From the NCBI GenBank assembly GCA_020723485.1, contig DYIU01000005.1, forward strand, positions 62,001 through 126,000: DNA of 64,000 nucleotides. The letters are read 5' to 3'. The notes below the pieces were generated by a model, which saw only the letters and a list, made by a program, of their open reading frames with translations, was not told the DNA's origin and did no database searches. The number at the start of each line of letters is the position of its first letter. Within the stretch, counting starts at the first letter, position 1. Positions 16,995 to 24,606 of this stretch are shown in pieces. A program made the translations under genes and the position numbers. This DNA is from Acidimicrobium ferrooxidans. GTDB lineage: Bacteria; Actinomycetota; Geothermincolia; Fen-727; Anoxymicrobiaceae.

Positions 16995-17743
16995 CTCCAC
17001 CTGAGGACCCTTTTCTCCGCGGCCTTTATCAGCCTGTCCATCAGGAAGCCGATCACCCCTATCACGACCATCCCCGCGACCACGTAGTCGAAGCGGGCGA
17101 CGTCCCGCGCCGTCAGTATCATGTAACCCAGGCCGTACCCGCTCTTCACCCCAACCATCTCGGCGGCTATCACGGTCATCCAGCCGATACCCACCCCTAT
17201 CCGCATCCCGGTTATGATCGAAGGCAGTGCGGCGGGCGCGAGTACCCGCGCAAGGACGGTGGCCTCGCCGGCACCTAGCGTCCGCGCGGCCTCCACGAGG
17301 TACGGGTCGACCGATTTCACCCCGGAGACGGTGTTCAGCACTATCGGGAAGAAGGCCCCCAGGAAGATCAGGAACGCGGAGGAGAACATGCCCAGGCCGA
17401 ACCAGGTCAGCGCGAGCGGCAGCCACGCGAGCGGCGGCACCGGGCGCACGACCTCCACCAGTGGGTCCAGGGCGTTGTCGAACGCCGGCGACCATCCCAT
17501 CAGGATGCCAAGCGGCACGGCGAAGAGAGTGGCCATGCCGAAGCCGAGCAGGACCCGCCCCAGGCTTGCCGCTATGTGGCCCGGAAGCCTGTAGCCCGGC
17601 GGGAAACCCGTGACGGTGAGCTGGTAGATCCCCTGGGCGACCTCGACCGGCGTCGGCGTGCTCTTTCCCAGCAGGCCCAGGCCGGCCAGTAGCTGCCAGA
17701 GCGCGAGTACTATGAGAGGCGAGAGGACCTTCCACTTCTTCAC
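16991..17743 (-). CDS. ABC transporter permease, NitT/TauT family
   Basis: Inner-membrane permease (250 aa) of the SsuC/TauC type, with about six transmembrane helices. The cytoplasmic coupling loop is EAARTLGAGEATVLARVLAPAALPSI, the EAA-like motif that contacts the ATPase. It starts with GTG overlapping the binding-protein stop (GTGA) and ends overlapping the ATPase start (ATGA). The full transporter set is intact, which implies a dedicated imported substrate for this operon. Confidence 0.9.
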   Translation of the reverse strand: MKKWKVLSPLIVLALWQLLAGLGLLGKSTPTPVEVAQGIYQLTVTGFPPGYRLPGHIAASLGRVLLGFGMATLFAVPLGILMGWSPAFDNALDPLVEVVRPVPPLAWLPLALTWFGLGMFSSAFLIFLGAFFPIVLNTVSGVKSVDPYLVEAARTLGAGEATVLARVLAPAALPSIITGMRIGVGIGWMTVIAAEMVGVKSGYGLGYMILTARDVARFDYVVAGMVVIGVIGFLMDRLIKAAEKRVLRWR

Positions 17744-18735
17744 GAACCGCCCCCGGGCAGGAAGGCCGTGTCCACCAGCGCCCGCGTGAACGCGCCGGGG
17801 CTGTCGACCTTTATCACGCCGTTGTCCTTCAGGAACTCCACGTACCGCTCGATGCCCTCGGGCCTGGGCCTGAACGAGAACTCGATGTTCTTCATCGCGG
17901 CGCGCGCCACGTCATTCGGCTGTCCCGTGAACAGGTGGGCCATGTCGGCGGCCTCGAGCTCGTTCTCGTTTATGTACTCGGTAGCCCTCACGTGGGCCGC
18001 CACGACCCTCCTGACGGTGTCCGGGTTCTCCCTCAGGAATCCGGCGTCGGCGACCAGCATGCAGCAGGGATGATGCGGCCATATCTCGTCAGAGGTGACG
18101 AGCACGCGCCCCGCCTTCTGCGCGGCGACCATCGACGGGTACGGTTCCCACACCACCGCCGCGTCCACCTGCCCGGCGGAGAGCGCCGGTATCATCTCGG
18201 GCGGTTTTACCACGATTATGCTGACGTCTTTCTCGCTCACGTCCGCCTTGTCGAGCGCCAGGCGCAGGAGGAAATCCTGAACGGTGGAGTAACCGGGGAC
18301 CGCGATGGTGCGGCCTTTCAGAGACTCCACGTCAGGCGCTTCCAGCCCGTTGCGGACCACTATTGCCGAGCCTTCCATGTTGGCCTGGGCGACGATACGC
18401 ACGTCCGCCATGTCCTGGCCGGCGAACGTCACCACCGGCGCGGTGCCGGCGTAGCCCATGTCGAGGTCTCCGGCGGAGAACGCGCTCATCTCCTCCGGGC
18501 CGGCGCTGAACGCGCCGCCCTCCCTCACGTCAAGGCCCTCGTCCGCGAAGAAACCCTTCTCTCTCGCGATGTAATAGGCAACCTGGTGCAGGTCGTTGCG
18601 GAGTATCCCCATGCGCACCACGCGGGTGCCCTGGGGCTCCCCTCCGCATCCGGCGAGCGGAAGCGACAGCGCCATGGCGCAGAAGGCCGCCAGGGCGACG
18701 GCAATGACTGCCGGGAGAGCGCGGCTCGGTCTCAT
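17740..18735 (-). CDS. ABC transporter substrate-binding lipoprotein (NMT1/SsuA type)
   Basis: Substrate-binding protein of 331 aa. A signal peptide ends in the lipobox LAGC (Cys30), giving a membrane-tethered lipoprotein. The mature part begins VVRMGILRNDLHQVAYYIAREKGFF, the opening of NMT1/THI5-like and SsuA proteins that bind nitrate, sulfonates, pyrimidine precursors or aromatic acids. ATG 18735 has GGAGGTGG seven to eight bases upstream and lies 4 bases after the QueG-like gene stop. It does not resemble tungstate-binding TupA or WtpA, so a direct role in feeding the W/Mo enzyme its metal is not supported. The ligand is unknown. Confidence 0.9.
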   Translation of the reverse strand: MRPSRALPAVIAVALAAFCAMALSLPLAGCGGEPQGTRVVRMGILRNDLHQVAYYIAREKGFFADEGLDVREGGAFSAGPEEMSAFSAGDLDMGYAGTAPVVTFAGQDMADVRIVAQANMEGSAIVVRNGLEAPDVESLKGRTIAVPGYSTVQDFLLRLALDKADVSEKDVSIIVVKPPEMIPALSAGQVDAAVVWEPYPSMVAAQKAGRVLVTSDEIWPHHPCCMLVADAGFLRENPDTVRRVVAAHVRATEYINENELEAADMAHLFTGQPNDVARAAMKNIEFSFRPRPEGIERYVEFLKDNGVIKVDSPGAFTRALVDTAFLPGGGS

Positions 18736-18739
18736 CTGT

Positions 18740-19519
18740 CTACCCACCTCCCAACGGGCAGTTCTTGATGCAGTTGAAGCAGAAGTACTGGAACCCCAGC
18801 GAGCCGGCGTGGTAGAGCTTCCAGTAACCATCGTCCGCGAGCATCGCCTGGCGCTGGGCCTCATCCGCGGCGGCCCACTTCGACCAGAACCTTATGTTCC
18901 CGCCTATTCCGTACGGCTGGCACGCCTTCAGGCACGCGAGAACGTCGGTCCGCCCCTCGACCTCGAGCGCCCCCGAGGGGCACGTCTCCACGCACTCCAT
19001 GCAGTCGTCGCACAGCCGCTCTTCCAGGGGAGGGTCGCCGGGCAGTTCGAGGTCGGTCAGCACCTCGGTGAATATGACCCTGCTCCCGAACCGGGGGTGC
19101 AGCACCAGGTTGTTACGACCGAAGCTCCCGAGCCCCGCGGCCACCGCCGAGTGCCTGGCGGAGACATCCCCGATCGCTCCCTGGGTCTCCCGGCTCATCA
19201 GCAGGGGGTAGGACACCGGCACTGTCATGGCCTTCGCGCCGAACTCCCGCCCCAGGAATCGAGCGAGCTTGTAGTTGCAGGAGCGGGAAAACTCCATCAG
19301 GTCGAGGCGGCCGTTCATGGCTATCATCATGTTGTCGCTCTCACAGCTGGGCAGCTCGGCGTAAGCCAGCACGACCAGCGTCCTGACGCCGGGGAAAACG
19401 CTTTCCAGCGACGGCGAGCGCGGGCTGTCGTACGAAGATGCGGCCGCGAACCCTACGTCGTCGACCCCCAGGCCCTCCGCGAACTCCTTCACGATCTCTT
19501 TCCTGGCTTCTGAACTCAT
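18740..19519 (-). CDS. QueG-like 4Fe-4S protein
   Basis: Protein of 259 aa related to epoxyqueuosine reductase QueG and to the iron-sulfur half of reductive dehalogenases. It has the QueG-like stretch RHSAVAAGLGSFGRNNLVLHP followed by EVLTDLEL. A CDDCMECVETCPSGALE 4Fe-4S motif and a C-terminal CFNCIKNCPLGG complete a two-cluster arrangement. QueG proteins bind a corrinoid; whether this one does cannot be read from sequence. Position in the operon (ATGA overlap with hdrA) argues for a redox role in this pathway rather than tRNA modification. ATG 19519 gives the natural start; the upstream open frame is antisense-like. Confidence 0.75.
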   Translation of the reverse strand: MSSEARKEIVKEFAEGLGVDDVGFAAASSYDSPRSPSLESVFPGVRTLVVLAYAELPSCESDNMMIAMNGRLDLMEFSRSCNYKLARFLGREFGAKAMTVPVSYPLLMSRETQGAIGDVSARHSAVAAGLGSFGRNNLVLHPRFGSRVIFTEVLTDLELPGDPPLEERLCDDCMECVETCPSGALEVEGRTDVLACLKACQPYGIGGNIRFWSKWAAADEAQRQAMLADDGYWKLYHAGSLGFQYFCFNCIKNCPLGGG

Positions 19520-21465
19520 AACATCAACCCCTCGATGTTGGCGAGTATCTGCTGGTCGTCGCCCAGCTCCAGTGACGCAGCCCCCCCGAGGCATGCGGCC
19601 ACACACAGCCCGCAGCCTTTGCATACCGCCTCGTTCACAACCGCGGCACCTTCCTCTGAGAGCTCGACGGCGGTGTAAGGGCAGGCCAGCACGCATTGCC
19701 CGCAGCCGCGGCACAGCTCCGCGTCGACGGTGGACACCCCCGCCTCTACCTGCACGGTGCCCCTGTCAAGGAGCGAAAGCGCCTCGGTGGAGGCAGCACC
19801 GGCCTGGGCGACGGTATCAGGTATGTCCTTGGGACCCTGGCAGCAGCCGGCGAGGAATATCCCGTCAACGAGCGAGGAGACGGGGCGGAGTTTCGGGTGC
19901 GCCTCAGTGAAGAAACCTTCCGGCCCCAGCTGGAGACCGAGCACCCGCGCGAGCTCCGCTGCGCCGCGGGCCGGGACCAGGCCGGCGGCCAGCACCACCA
20001 TGTCCACCGGGAGCTCCACCTGCCGCCCGAGGAGGGTGTCCTCCGCGAACACCGTGAGCCTGCCGCCCAGTCTCGCGACGTCGGCGCACTTGCCCCGCAC
20101 GAAGAATATCCCCTCGTCGCGGACCCTCCGGTAGAACTCCTGGTAGCCCTTCCCGAAAGCGTTCACGTCGATATAGAACTCGTATACTTTCGCTCCGGTC
20201 TTCTCGCGCGCCAGGTGGGCCTGCTTCATGGAGTACATGCAGCACACGCGCGAGCAATATTCGTTCGCGTTCTCGTCCCGCGAGCCGATGCAGTGCAGGA
20301 AAGCTATGGCTCCGGGCTCGCTCCCGTCCGCCAGGACCACCTTCCCACCGGTCGGTCCGGACGCGGACAGCATCCTCTCGAACTGAAGGGCGTCGAGGAC
20401 CTCTTCGTAGCGCCCGTAACCGAACTGCGGCATCAGTCCCGAGTCGAACACGTCAAACCCCGTCGCAACGATCACCGCCCCGACTTCGAGCTCCCTTGTC
20501 GTAGACCTCATCTCGAGGTCTACGGCGCCGACGCCGCACGCCTCGACGCAGGGCGCCTTGCACTTGCCCTTCGTGAACATAAGGCAGTGCTCGCGGTCCA
20601 CGGCGGCGGCGAGGGGCACCGCCTGCGGGAACGGCATGTACATAGCCCCCCGCGACGACAGCCCCGCGTCGAACTCGTCCGGAATGCGGCCGGCGAGGAC
20701 GCAGGCCTCGGCGCAGTCCCCGCATCCGGTGCAGCTGTCGACGTCGACCCCCCTCGGGTTGGTCCGCACCTCAGCCTTGAAGTTGCCGGCGAAGCCCTCC
20801 AGCGATGTCACCTCGCTGGTCGTCATGATCTCGATGTTCGGGTACCTGGCCGCCTCGACCATCTTCGGGGTGAGGATGCAGGCCGAGCAGTCCAGGGTCG
20901 GGAAGGTCTTGTCGAGCTGGGCCATGTGCCCGCCGATGCTCGGGCCTCGCTCGACCAGGTAGACCTGTTTTCCCGCGGCGGCCAGGCCGAGCGCCGCCTG
21001 TATCCCCGCTATCCCGCCCCCGATGACCAGCACCGCCTGCGTGACCGGGTACGTGCGGCTCGAGAGCTCCCGGTTGAAGGCGACCCTGTACACCGCGCCG
21101 CCGATGAGCGCCGAAGCTTTCGCGGTGGCCTCGCCGGGATCGTCGTGCACCCAGGAGCACTGCTCGCGGATGTTGGCCATCTCGAGCATGTAAGGATTGA
21201 GTCCCGCGTCCGCGAGCGTCTCGCGAAAGGTCGGCTCGTGCAACCTCGGAGAGCAAGCGGCCACCACGACCCGGTCCAGCCCAAGCTCCTCAATGTCGGC
21301 GCGGATGATAGCCTGGCCCGGGTCAGAGCACATGTAAGGGTAGTCGCGCGCGACCGCCACGCCCGGAAGCCCGGCCGCTCTCCGGGCCGCCAGGGAACAG
21401 TCGACCACTCCCGCGATGTTGGTCCCGCAGTGGCAGACGTATACGCCCGTCCTTCCCGCCATCAT
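19516..21465 (-). CDS. HdrA-like FAD and iron-sulfur subunit
   Basis: HdrA-family electron-bifurcating-type subunit (649 aa). The N-terminus has CHCGTNIAGVVD, and the FAD-binding Rossmann motif VIGGGIAGIQAALGLA is near residue 147. It has SIGGHMAQLDKTFPTLDCSACILTPKM, an internal ferredoxin motif CTGCGDCAEAC, HCIGSRD..NEYCSRVCCMYSMKQA, and two C-terminal 4Fe-4S motifs (CRGCGQCVLACP and CKGCGLCVAAC). In methanogens and in BamE of class II benzoyl-CoA reductase such subunits bifurcate or distribute electrons between ferredoxin and other carriers. It overlaps the genes on both sides by 4 bases. No MvhD or hydrogenase subunit is in the window, so the electron partner is probably the ferredoxin and AOR-like protein upstream. 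Confidence 0.92.
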   Translation of the reverse strand: MMAGRTGVYVCHCGTNIAGVVDCSLAARRAAGLPGVAVARDYPYMCSDPGQAIIRADIEELGLDRVVVAACSPRLHEPTFRETLADAGLNPYMLEMANIREQCSWVHDDPGEATAKASALIGGAVYRVAFNRELSSRTYPVTQAVLVIGGGIAGIQAALGLAAAGKQVYLVERGPSIGGHMAQLDKTFPTLDCSACILTPKMVEAARYPNIEIMTTSEVTSLEGFAGNFKAEVRTNPRGVDVDSCTGCGDCAEACVLAGRIPDEFDAGLSSRGAMYMPFPQAVPLAAAVDREHCLMFTKGKCKAPCVEACGVGAVDLEMRSTTRELEVGAVIVATGFDVFDSGLMPQFGYGRYEEVLDALQFERMLSASGPTGGKVVLADGSEPGAIAFLHCIGSRDENANEYCSRVCCMYSMKQAHLAREKTGAKVYEFYIDVNAFGKGYQEFYRRVRDEGIFFVRGKCADVARLGGRLTVFAEDTLLGRQVELPVDMVVLAAGLVPARGAAELARVLGLQLGPEGFFTEAHPKLRPVSSLVDGIFLAGCCQGPKDIPDTVAQAGAASTEALSLLDRGTVQVEAGVSTVDAELCRGCGQCVLACPYTAVELSEEGAAVVNEAVCKGCGLCVAACLGGAASLELGDDQQILANIEGLML

Positions 21466-22811
21466 GACTCCATCAGTATGGGTGCCTCTTCCCTCTTCAG
21501 ATGTTCTTCCGAACGCATGCGGAAATACAGCGAAAGGAACCGTGCGGTGAGCTCCTTGAGCGTGGTCAGCAGCGACTCTGCCTCTGCCAGTGAGTCTTCG
21601 CCTGACTCGACCTTTATTCTAAGCGTTTTGACCATCCCGGTCACCTCGGAGTATCCGAGCGCCAGCCCGCGCAGCCCCTCCATGTCCGTGACCAGGCCCG
21701 GGTTCCCCTCGATGTACGGCAGCCGCCGCCACGCGCTCTCGAGGAACACCCTCACCTTCTCCGGCTCCCAGACCTTTACCCCGATCTTCCAGGTGACGGG
21801 CATCTTCTCGAGGCCGAAAGCCACTATTCGTGCGTTCGAGACCTCCCGCTTGATGTCGAGGAGCGCCTCCGCGACGTCGTCCTCCACGGCCGGACCTCCC
21901 CGGCGATGCTCCCACGTACGAAGTGGACGCCCCGTCTTCACCCCTGAAAGGTCGCCCGGGCCGTGGGTGAGCGAGCGCCAGTGCCCCTGCATGAGTTCCA
22001 GTGCGAGCGCGTTGGCGCGCGGGAAGAGGGGGTGCTCGAGGTGGGGACCGCTCGCAAGCACCGAACCGCGCCCCAACCGGCTGAAGATGACGGCCGCCCG
22101 GCCCGCGAGGAGCCGGCCGGCCTCGCTCTCGGGCCACAGGAACGCCGCCCTCGGGGTCAGACCCGAATAGACCGCCCGGACCTCATCCGGATTGCCCGCC
22201 TCCATGACCGGCCCCCCGAAAAGGACCGTCCTCAGTCCGGCTCCGGGCTCGAAACAAGGAAACCGCTTCGCGGCGGCGGTGGGGGCCATCAACACCTCTC
22301 CGTAGACCGGGTGGAACACCCAGTCTCCACCGTAGGGCGCGAGGTACTTATGTGCGAGACAGAGCGGCTCCGGAGGCTCCGGCATCACGTTCAGCATCCT
22401 GCCCTCAACGAGGGAGAACGGTGTGAACGGCGGCAGGTCGACCCCGGACAGCACCAGGTACGCCCCCGCGCAGGAGCCGACGTAGAGGCCGCCGGCCTCC
22501 ACGAAGGAACCGAGCGCGCTCGCCCCGGCCGGTCCCAGGCCCTCCGCCATGGCGTAGGTATCTCCCCCGCCGACCAGCAGCATGTCCAGGCCCTCGAGGC
22601 CCCCCGACAGGACCGCCGATTCGTCGATGAAACCCACCCTGCAGATGCCGGCATGCTCCAGCATGTCGGCGAACCAAAGCCACGAATGTGATGCACCGGC
22701 GCCGATGAATATAGCGGCGCTCGGAGCCGTAGGCGATGAGAATCCCTCGCGGTATCGTTCGAAGATGGGATCTGCGGCCGCCTTCGCGAGGCGGCCCGTC
22801 GACCTGCCCAT
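21462..22811 (-). CDS. BPL_N-type glutamine-amidotransferase-like protein with unknown C-terminal half
   Basis: Protein of 449 aa. Residues 1-230 form a class I glutamine-amidotransferase-like (biotin-protein-ligase N-terminal, BPL_N) fold: LLVGGGDTYAMAEGLG followed by GGLYVGSCAGAYLVLSG, with the nucleophile-position Cys in SCAG. Residues 240-449 hold GSVLASGPHLEHPLFPRANALAL, then a helical tail I do not recognise, rich in E/K and ending REEAPILMES. Its stop overlaps the hdrA start (ATGA), and the AOR-like gene lies 24 bases upstream. A role in cofactor or substrate processing for the AOR/Hdr complex is only inference. Confidence 0.65.
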   Translation of the reverse strand: MGRSTGRLAKAAADPIFERYREGFSSPTAPSAAIFIGAGASHSWLWFADMLEHAGICRVGFIDESAVLSGGLEGLDMLLVGGGDTYAMAEGLGPAGASALGSFVEAGGLYVGSCAGAYLVLSGVDLPPFTPFSLVEGRMLNVMPEPPEPLCLAHKYLAPYGGDWVFHPVYGEVLMAPTAAAKRFPCFEPGAGLRTVLFGGPVMEAGNPDEVRAVYSGLTPRAAFLWPESEAGRLLAGRAAVIFSRLGRGSVLASGPHLEHPLFPRANALALELMQGHWRSLTHGPGDLSGVKTGRPLRTWEHRRGGPAVEDDVAEALLDIKREVSNARIVAFGLEKMPVTWKIGVKVWEPEKVRVFLESAWRRLPYIEGNPGLVTDMEGLRGLALGYSEVTGMVKTLRIKVESGEDSLAEAESLLTTLKELTARFLSLYFRMRSEEHLKREEAPILMES

Positions 22812-22835
22812 TCGCGCGCCTCCGGGCCGGGTGCT

Positions 22836-24104
22836 TCAGGTGAAAAGGCTCTCGATGCCGGACGCGTCCAGCTCGACGCCCGCCGCCGGCCCGCAGAGCC
22901 CGAGCAGCGAATCAACGTCGACCCCGCCGGCCAGGAGCAGAGCGGGACAGACGCCCAGGACATAACCGGCCCTGTTTGCCGCCAGCCACTTCTCGGAGGC
23001 CGCCAGGGGCGGGACCCAGGGCCCGAATGCGTCATATGAGACCTGCTCTCCCGCGGGCCACCCGGCCTCCATCGTTCCCTCGAGGCCTCCTACCGCGGAA
23101 GCTATCTCGCCTGGGTCCGACAGCGGCGAGGCGGACAGCTCCCGTGCGCCTCGCACCAGGTCGATTCCCTCACGGGCCATCGACTCCATCGCCCTCCCGG
23201 CGGCTTCGGCTCCCCAGCCTCCCTGCCAGAGCCAGAACGCTGCGGCGGCGGAGATGACCAGCATGCCGGGCTCCTCAACCCCGTCGGGGGACATGACATC
23301 GGGCGCCTCGTTGTACTTGACGAAGGTCGAGCACGCGGTCGGACAGGCGAAGCAGGAGCGGTACCGGTGCACCAGAGGCTCGAGCCAGGCGTCCACGTCG
23401 TCCCCTCCAAGCCCCGAGCACACCGCCTTGAACCCCCGCTCGGCGGGGGCCGCGCTCATGAGCTCAAGAGCCTTCTCGTAGAACTCCCCGGGCTCTTCGG
23501 CGTCGAGCATCCCCAGCCCGCGCAGCGCCACCGCCTTCAAGTTCTTGGCGCCCATCACGGACCCCAGCGCGGAGCTGTCTCCCGAGCCCCAGTAGTTGAT
23601 GGAGTACGCGGCGAGGTCCCGGGTGGCCTCCCCTGCCGGACCGATGGATATGACCTGTATCAGGCTCTCGCCCATTTCCTTGCGTATCGCGTCGGTCGTC
23701 TGCCACGTGTCCATCCCCTTCAGGCCGGAAGCGTCGAGCACGTCCGCCACCCCGTCGTGCAGCCACAGGTAGACCGGCTTCGCCGAGGAACCTCTCACTA
23801 CCACGGCCGAGAACCCGGAGAGCTTCATCTCAGCTCCCGCGTACATGCTCAGTGGAGACACCGCCGCCTCGCCGGTCAGCGGGCTCTTCCCCAGTACGAA
23901 TCCCAGGCAGGCGCCGGGGACCGGGGTGCCCGTGAAGAGACCCGAACCGAACACCAGCGGGTCGTCTCCGGAATATTTCTCGTAGAGCGCCAGGCCCGCC
24001 GCCAGCCCGGGGCCGGCCTCGTCGGCCTCGTCGAATGGGACCTGCTCCGTCTTCCCCGTCGAGAGGTCGACCAGCAGCACGTCACCGTAGTACATCGCGT
24101 CCAT
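22836..24104 (-). CDS. Short aldehyde:ferredoxin oxidoreductase (AOR/BamB)-like protein
   Basis: Tungsten/molybdenum-pterin AOR-family protein, only 422 aa against about 600-650 in characterised members. Domain 1 is clear: YYGDVLLVDLSTGK, GTPVPGACLGFVLGKSPLTGE, and GSVMGAKNLKAVAL near residue 180. The 4Fe-4S motif CFACPTAC (Cys251, 254, 258) is intact, and Cys386 in GVCPALL may be the fourth ligand. The RGG-type glycine loop before the GSVMG block is changed to GDSSALG, and roughly 180 residues of the C-terminal pterin domains are missing. It is preceded by a ferredoxin gene and followed by hdrA and an HdrCB-like gene. That set resembles BamBCDE of class II benzoyl-CoA reductase or AOR-Hdr complexes. 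Whether it still binds W-pterin is open. Confidence 0.8.
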   Translation of the reverse strand: MDAMYYGDVLLVDLSTGKTEQVPFDEADEAGPGLAAGLALYEKYSGDDPLVFGSGLFTGTPVPGACLGFVLGKSPLTGEAAVSPLSMYAGAEMKLSGFSAVVVRGSSAKPVYLWLHDGVADVLDASGLKGMDTWQTTDAIRKEMGESLIQVISIGPAGEATRDLAAYSINYWGSGDSSALGSVMGAKNLKAVALRGLGMLDAEEPGEFYEKALELMSAAPAERGFKAVCSGLGGDDVDAWLEPLVHRYRSCFACPTACSTFVKYNEAPDVMSPDGVEEPGMLVISAAAAFWLWQGGWGAEAAGRAMESMAREGIDLVRGARELSASPLSDPGEIASAVGGLEGTMEAGWPAGEQVSYDAFGPWVPPLAASEKWLAANRAGYVLGVCPALLLAGGVDVDSLLGLCGPAAGVELDASGIESLFT

Positions 24105-24113
24105 CGGGTCTCC

Positions 24114-24473
24114 TCACTCGAGATAAAGGGCGTTCTGCGGGCAGATAGCCACGCATTGAGGCTCGAGGCCCGCGCTCTCGCACAGGTCGCAGGCCTCCCG
24201 GATCAGGATAGGTTTCGCGGAAGCTCCGCCGCCGGAGCCCGCCCCGCGCTGCTGGAGCTCTCCGAGCTTCACGGCTTCCGGGCCCTCGGGCTTGCCGAGG
24301 AAGAGGTCTTCCTCGGTCTTGACGATGACCCCCATGTAGTCCTTTTTCTCCTCGGCACGGTAGAGCATGATGCTCGAGGAGATGAGTGAGAACGCCTCGT
24401 CCCAGTGGTACCCGCACGCGAGCTCGCACAGCGCGCACCCGGTGCATTCCAGGGGTTTGACCTTGACCCTCAA
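24114..24473 (-). CDS. 4Fe-4S ferredoxin-like electron-transfer protein (AOR-associated)
   Basis: Small ferredoxin-like protein of 119 aa. The N-terminal cluster motif is CTGCALCELACG. After an insertion of about 60 residues containing a glycine-rich linker, the C-terminal part has CDLCESAG..CVAICPQNALYLE. This layout matches the ferredoxin subunits encoded next to AOR-family enzymes (BamC and AOR small subunits). The TTG at 24473 is chosen because GGGAGG lies 6 bases before it; a longer TTG start at 24500 is possible. It is the first gene of the operon running to 14980 and ends 10 bases before the AOR-like gene. Confidence 0.82.
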   Translation of the reverse strand: MRVKVKPLECTGCALCELACGYHWDEAFSLISSSIMLYRAEEKKDYMGVIVKTEEDLFLGKPEGPEAVKLGELQQRGAGSGGGASAKPILIREACDLCESAGLEPQCVAICPQNALYLE

Positions 24474-24522
24474 GCGTGCCTCCCTTCTCGCTTCCGACAA
24501 GTAGCAATTCTATCAAAAGAGA

Positions 24523-24541
24523 GGCCCCGAAAAGCGGGGCC
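24523..24541. terminator. Hairpin between the ferredoxin operon and FAD module 1
   Basis: Perfect 7-bp stem GGCCCCG / CGGGGCC with loop AAAAG lies upstream of the ferredoxin start and downstream of the FAD-protein stop at 24607. On the minus strand it is followed by TCTCTTTTGATAG, a short T-rich tail, consistent with termination of the upstream module. Confidence 0.5.
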
Positions 24542-24585
24542 AGGCCCGCGAGCCATGAAAAAATGCACGGCCGGGACCTGGCCCC
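24536..24585. repeat. GGGGCCAGG inverted repeat, variant of the GGGGTCAGG family
   Basis: Arms GGGGCCAGGCCC (24536-24547) and GGGACCTGGCCCC (24573-24585) pair with one mismatch around an A-rich loop. Size, palindromic design and placement after a stop codon resemble the GGGGTCAG elements, with T changed to C. Weakly supported. Confidence 0.4.
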
Positions 24586-24606
24586 ACTGCTGCCGCAGTC
24601 GCGTCC

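Noticed and set aside
17740-18735. Tungstate or molybdate binding protein for the AOR-like enzyme
   Set aside because: The sequence opens like NMT1/SsuA proteins, not like TupA, WtpA or ModA.
19696-22170. Long open frame (about 820 codons) on the plus strand
   Set aside because: Antisense to hdrA and the GATase-like gene, which carry clear cofactor motifs; composition is typical of a shadow frame.
14980-24473. Genuine class II benzoyl-CoA reductase (Bam) operon
   Set aside because: The AOR protein is too short and BamF-I-like (MvhD, NuoE/F/G-like) subunits are missing from the window, so only resemblance is claimed.
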